Below are positions 60,762 to 64,000 of a DNA stretch of 64,000 nt, in pieces. Within the stretch, counting starts at the first letter, position 1; the number at the start of each line of letters is the position of its first letter. The stretch comes from Diphasiastrum complanatum (taxonomy: Eukaryota > Streptophyta > Lycopodiopsida > Lycopodiales > Lycopodiaceae). The position numbers and the translations under genes are program-made. The notes below the pieces were generated by a model, which was not told the DNA's origin, ran no database searches, and was given only the letters and a program-made list of their open reading frames with translations. Where the stretch lies: the NCBI GenBank assembly GCA_029204225.1, contig CM055093.1, positions 31,071,777 through 31,135,776 of the forward strand, given 5' to 3'.

Positions 60762-61623
60762 TGTTGAAAATTGTCACTTCTCACTTGACATTGGTTCATG
60801 TAAATATTGATCAAACATTAGAATATGTTGATGATATGATTTCACACGTGTGGAGCATGTTCCCATGTGTGAAAGGATGTACTTTTCATGTTTGTATATA
60901 TCCAAATTGATTTTGTATCATTCTAGTTAGTGTGAACATGAAATGACTAGTTTTTAGTCAAGTTGACTAGTCACCTACAAATTAGCTTTTCCTTGCATGT
61001 GCATGAGTAAATGCTCCCACATGGCAAGTGGATGTTCACATGTGTGTATAGAGTACTAGAAGATAAGAGTTGACCATTTTCCTTAGATCCTATTTTGTAG
61101 GGAATATTCCTATATTCTAGGAGACTAGTTTTTTGGATTTTAGTCATATTCTAGAAGGTCAACTATTGGATAAGGATCAAGGATGGATCAAATGGATAGA
61201 TATGAGTGATGTGGCACTCTTCACACGTGTGAAGGCCTGCTGGACTGTACCAGACTCATGGATGTACTTGATCCATAAAAGGATCATCATTTTGCTAAGA
61301 AAATTGATGAGACTTTTGCACTCTACACTTTTGTGAGATTTCTAGTCATTTGTCTTGTGATTTTTATGCATGATTGCTATCTAGTATCATTGTACTTGTT
61401 GTTTCAGGTGCAGGCCGTACAGTGGACAATACTCCACACGTGTGAAGCCGCTCTCACTAAAAAATGATGTGTTGATCCATTGCTCTTGCTTAAATCCAAG
61501 TGTAGTGAATCTAGATCAAGATCTAATGTGTAGAACTTGATAGATTCATTGATTAAGCAACCAATAACTCTCTATGATTGTAAAGTACAATCATTATTGT
61601 CCTAAAAACTGTAAAATTTATCA
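60762..61623 (+). repeat. 5' LTR of intact-ORF copia
   Basis: 862 bp, TGTTGAAAATTGTC to AATTTATCA, bounded inside by TGGTATCAGAGC. Three CACACGTGTG palindromes at 60843, 61222 and 61435. The 3' LTR lies outside the window, so the start is inferred from the TG terminus and similarity of layout to 38980 and 40580. Confidence 0.72.
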
Positions 61624-61635
61624 TGGTATCAGAGC
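61624..61635 (+). promoter_or_regulatory. Primer-binding site (tRNA-Met)
   Basis: Perfect TGGTATCAGAGC directly after the LTR. Confidence 0.92.
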
Positions 61636-62219
61636 TAAGTAAGAGAGTGATCATTGAATCATAAATCTTGTAAAGATCATTGGCAAAATTTGTTTTTTGG
61701 CCAATACTAGTGAGGGCGAGTTCTTCTAGAGTGATAGCTTGTAATCATTTGGATCAAAACGACTTGGAGGCTGTGTATGTACTTTTCACACGTGTGAAAC
61801 CGTACAGCAACTTTCAATTCAAGTTACTTTGTGTTTTTTGGTCCCAAAATCACAATACTAGTTCATTTTTGGTGCTTTTTGAAGCATAGTATTGATCTAG
61901 ATTCATTCTAACTAATGCCTATGACCAAATAGTGTTTTGGATCATTGAAGCATTTCTTTTTAGAGTCTAAGATCAGATCTAAGAGGCTGATTTGTTCAGA
62001 TCCTTAGTTGAAGTGAAATCTCTAAGAAAAGTGTAAAGCAATTTTTTTTTGTGAGAGTGAAAGCTAGAAATTTTTGGTAAGATCTTTGAGTATCATTCAA
62101 GCTTGTGTGTTAGTTTGATAGAGACAAGCCTATAGGCATTCTAGTAAGCTTTAGGCCACTTCATAGATCTTTTAAAATTCAAAAATCTTTGTGATTTTTA
62201 AAAGAGCATTCATTCTAAA

Positions 62220-64000
62220 ATGTCATCCATGGGTGGATATTTGATGGAATCAAGTGAGAGACTCACTTCCACAAATTATTCCATTTGGAAAGTGAGAATG
62301 GAATCACTCCTAGTGATCCATGATCTATATGACATAGTTCAAGGAGTAGAGGAAGAGCCTCAAACTCCCCAAGAACAAGCCAAATACAAGAAGAGAGCAA
62401 GATTAGCTCTACATTGCATAAAGTTAAATGTATGCAATGACCTCTTGAAAGAGGTGTCTTCTTGTACCTCATCCAAAGAGGCTTGGGATTCATTAAAGAG
62501 CATTTATGAATCCAACAATACTTCAAGAATCCTCATGCTAAGAAATCAAGTTTTCCAAAGCATGAAAGGAAGTGGAGAGAGTGGACAAGAGTATGTTCTT
62601 AGGATCAAATCTCTTAACAAGGAGTTAAGTGCAATAGGAGAGAAGATCCAAGATCAAGAACTAGTACAAATCATTTTGAATGGTCTAAGTGATGAGTTTA
62701 CCAACTTAGTCCAATCATTTGCCATTCAAGACTCTCTTCCATCCATTGAAAAGTTGCACAATGTTCTTGTGGCCGAGGAGAGTAGGCTTCTACACCTCAA
62801 GACAAGAATGGATAGCATGTCACTTAATGGAGGAGAGGAGAAAGCTAACTTTACATCTAAAGGCAAGAAAAAGCAAAATCCATTCAAGAAAAATCAAGGC
62901 AAGGAGGCCGAGATGAAGAATGGAGGATCTACCTCCAAAGGCAAAGTGAAGAACAAGGCAAAACTAAAGTGTTTCTTTTGTGGAAAGAAAGGACACTTTG
63001 CCTCAGAATGCTACTTGAAGAAGAATCAACAAGCCAAAGGAGATCAAGGGAACATTGCTCAAGAGGAAGAATATGAGGATGGATTCAACACATCCTTAAT
63101 GGTTGCATCTACACCAACTTCAAGTCAAGACACATGGTGGATAGATAGTGGGGCTAGTTCCCACATGTCCTTTAACAAGCATTATTTTTCTACTCTTCTA
63201 TCTTGTAATGACTCTAAGAAGTCAATATACACTGCTAGTGATCAAGCATGCAAGATAGATGGCATAGGATCTATACCTCTTTGTTTAGGCACATCTAAAA
63301 GGATAGATCTAGATAATGTTTTGTATGTTCCTACCATTTCAAGAAACTTGCTTAGTGTAGGACAATTAATGGACAATGGACTAGATGTACATTTCAAGAA
63401 TGGAGTTTGTTCCATCTTGAAAAATGATAAGTGCATAGCTAGTGGCATTAAGCAAGGTAGACTTTTCAAGTTGGATGCTAATGTTGCAAGTGAAAGTGTG
63501 AACTTGGCTAGGGAGGAGCTAACTCAAGTGGAGCTTTGGCATAAGAGATTAGGCCATCCTAATCTTCAATCTATGGAGTCAATGGCAAGCAAGGAACTAG
63601 CTCTCGGCCTACCAAGAGCTTTCAAGAAGTGTGGAAAAATGTGTGAGGCATGTGGCCTTGCAAAGTCACACAAATCTTCTTACAAGAAATCTTCATCAAG
63701 ATCTCTCTCTCCCTTGGATCTCATACATTCTGATGTACATAGTTTTTCACATGCAAGTAATGGAGGTGCCTTGATGTATGTAACTTTTATAGATGATTGT
63801 ACTAGATTCACATGGATTGAGTTACTATCAAAGAAAAATCTTGTTTATGAAGCTTTCATTAAGTTCAAGTCTCTAGTAGAGAAACAACTTAGTACTTCTA
63901 TCAAAGCACTAAGATGTGATAATGGAGGAGAGTACACCTCCAATAAAATGAAAGACTTTTGTGAGATCAATGGTATTAAGTTACAATACACTTGTTCCTA
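62220..64000 (+). CDS. Ty1/copia gag-pol polyprotein, partial, intact frame
   Basis: ATG 62220 opens a frame with no stop for 593 codons to the window end. Gag: MSSMGGYLMESSERLTSTNY, IWKVRMESLLVIHDLYDIVQ, KEAWDSLKSIYE. Zinc knuckle CFFCGKKGHFASEC at residue 251. Protease WWIDSGASSHMS with catalytic Asp at 309, and NVLYVPTISRNLLSVGQLMD. Integrase zinc region WHKRLGHPN (440) and CEACGLAKSH, then core with HSDV (Asp 505), FIDDCTRFTW and LRCDNGGEYTS (Asp 567). The remaining catalytic Glu, RT and RNase H lie beyond the window. Every motif visible is intact, in contrast to all other copia copies here. The 584-nt leader between primer site and ATG is non-coding and carries another CACACGTGTG at 61788. 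Confidence 0.95.
   Translation, partial: MSSMGGYLMESSERLTSTNYSIWKVRMESLLVIHDLYDIVQGVEEEPQTPQEQAKYKKRARLALHCIKLNVCNDLLKEVSSCTSSKEAWDSLKSIYESNNTSRILMLRNQVFQSMKGSGESGQEYVLRIKSLNKELSAIGEKIQDQELVQIILNGLSDEFTNLVQSFAIQDSLPSIEKLHNVLVAEESRLLHLKTRMDSMSLNGGEEKANFTSKGKKKQNPFKKNQGKEAEMKNGGSTSKGKVKNKAKLKCFFCGKKGHFASECYLKKNQQAKGDQGNIAQEEEYEDGFNTSLMVASTPTSSQDTWWIDSGASSHMSFNKHYFSTLLSCNDSKKSIYTASDQACKIDGIGSIPLCLGTSKRIDLDNVLYVPTISRNLLSVGQLMDNGLDVHFKNGVCSILKNDKCIASGIKQGRLFKLDANVASESVNLAREELTQVELWHKRLGHPNLQSMESMASKELALGLPRAFKKCGKMCEACGLAKSHKSSYKKSSSRSLSPLDLIHSDVHSFSHASNGGALMYVTFIDDCTRFTWIELLSKKNLVYEAFIKFKSLVEKQLSTSIKALRCDNGGEYTSNKMKDFCEINGIKLQYTCS

Overview
This window reads as nuclear DNA of a land plant with a repeat-rich genome. 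It has spliced genes with GT-AG introns, tRNA-Met-primed Ty1/copia elements, a Gypsy element, hAT-type DNA transposons, TTTAGGG (Arabidopsis-type telomere) tracts and long GA/CT microsatellites. I cannot place it below land plant from the sequence alone. Nothing bacterial or organellar is visible.

Two host genes are readable in full. The first, on the + strand, encodes cytosolic 40S ribosomal protein S7 (eS7): five coding exons between 21741 and 33201, plus a probable 5'UTR exon and promoter near 7.05-7.17 kb. If that exon is right, a 194-aa protein is spread over about 26 kb, because introns of roughly 14.5 kb and 10.5 kb hold mobile elements. The second, also on the + strand (50554-59326), is a complete 24-exon full-size ABCG (PDR-type) ABC transporter. 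All of its splice junctions keep frame and predict 1497 aa.

Layout. 1-5.1 kb: 3' end of a Gypsy element, an internally deleted copia on the minus strand, and an old copia. 5.6-7.0 kb: a tRNA-derived SINE-like copy and a GC-rich direct repeat with four CACGTG boxes. 7.0-21.7 kb: RPS7 first exon and giant intron, holding a two-LTR copia deletion derivative (8567-12049), a roughly 6.1-kb hAT element with a broken BED/DUF659 transposase and a 1.5-kb foldback, and two nested small hAT-like elements with 8-bp target duplications. 21.7-33.2 kb: RPS7 coding exons; intron 2 holds a copia with a perfect target duplication that has lost most of RT and RNase H. 33.9-48.1 kb: a dense patchwork of copia and Gypsy pieces, including a chimeric minus-strand copia and one unrecognised exon-like ORF. 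48.1-59.6 kb: upstream region, ABC transporter and a short minisatellite. 60.8-64.0 kb: a copia whose LTR, primer site and first 593 codons are intact and run off the window end.

The two host genes do not form a pathway. The least ordinary structures are the 730-bp-per-arm inverted repeat with a 4-nt loop at 16735-18205, a telomere-repeat palindrome at 16519-16561, the RT-less copia with a diverged duplicate of its own linker region, and the unassigned ORF at 45002-45540.
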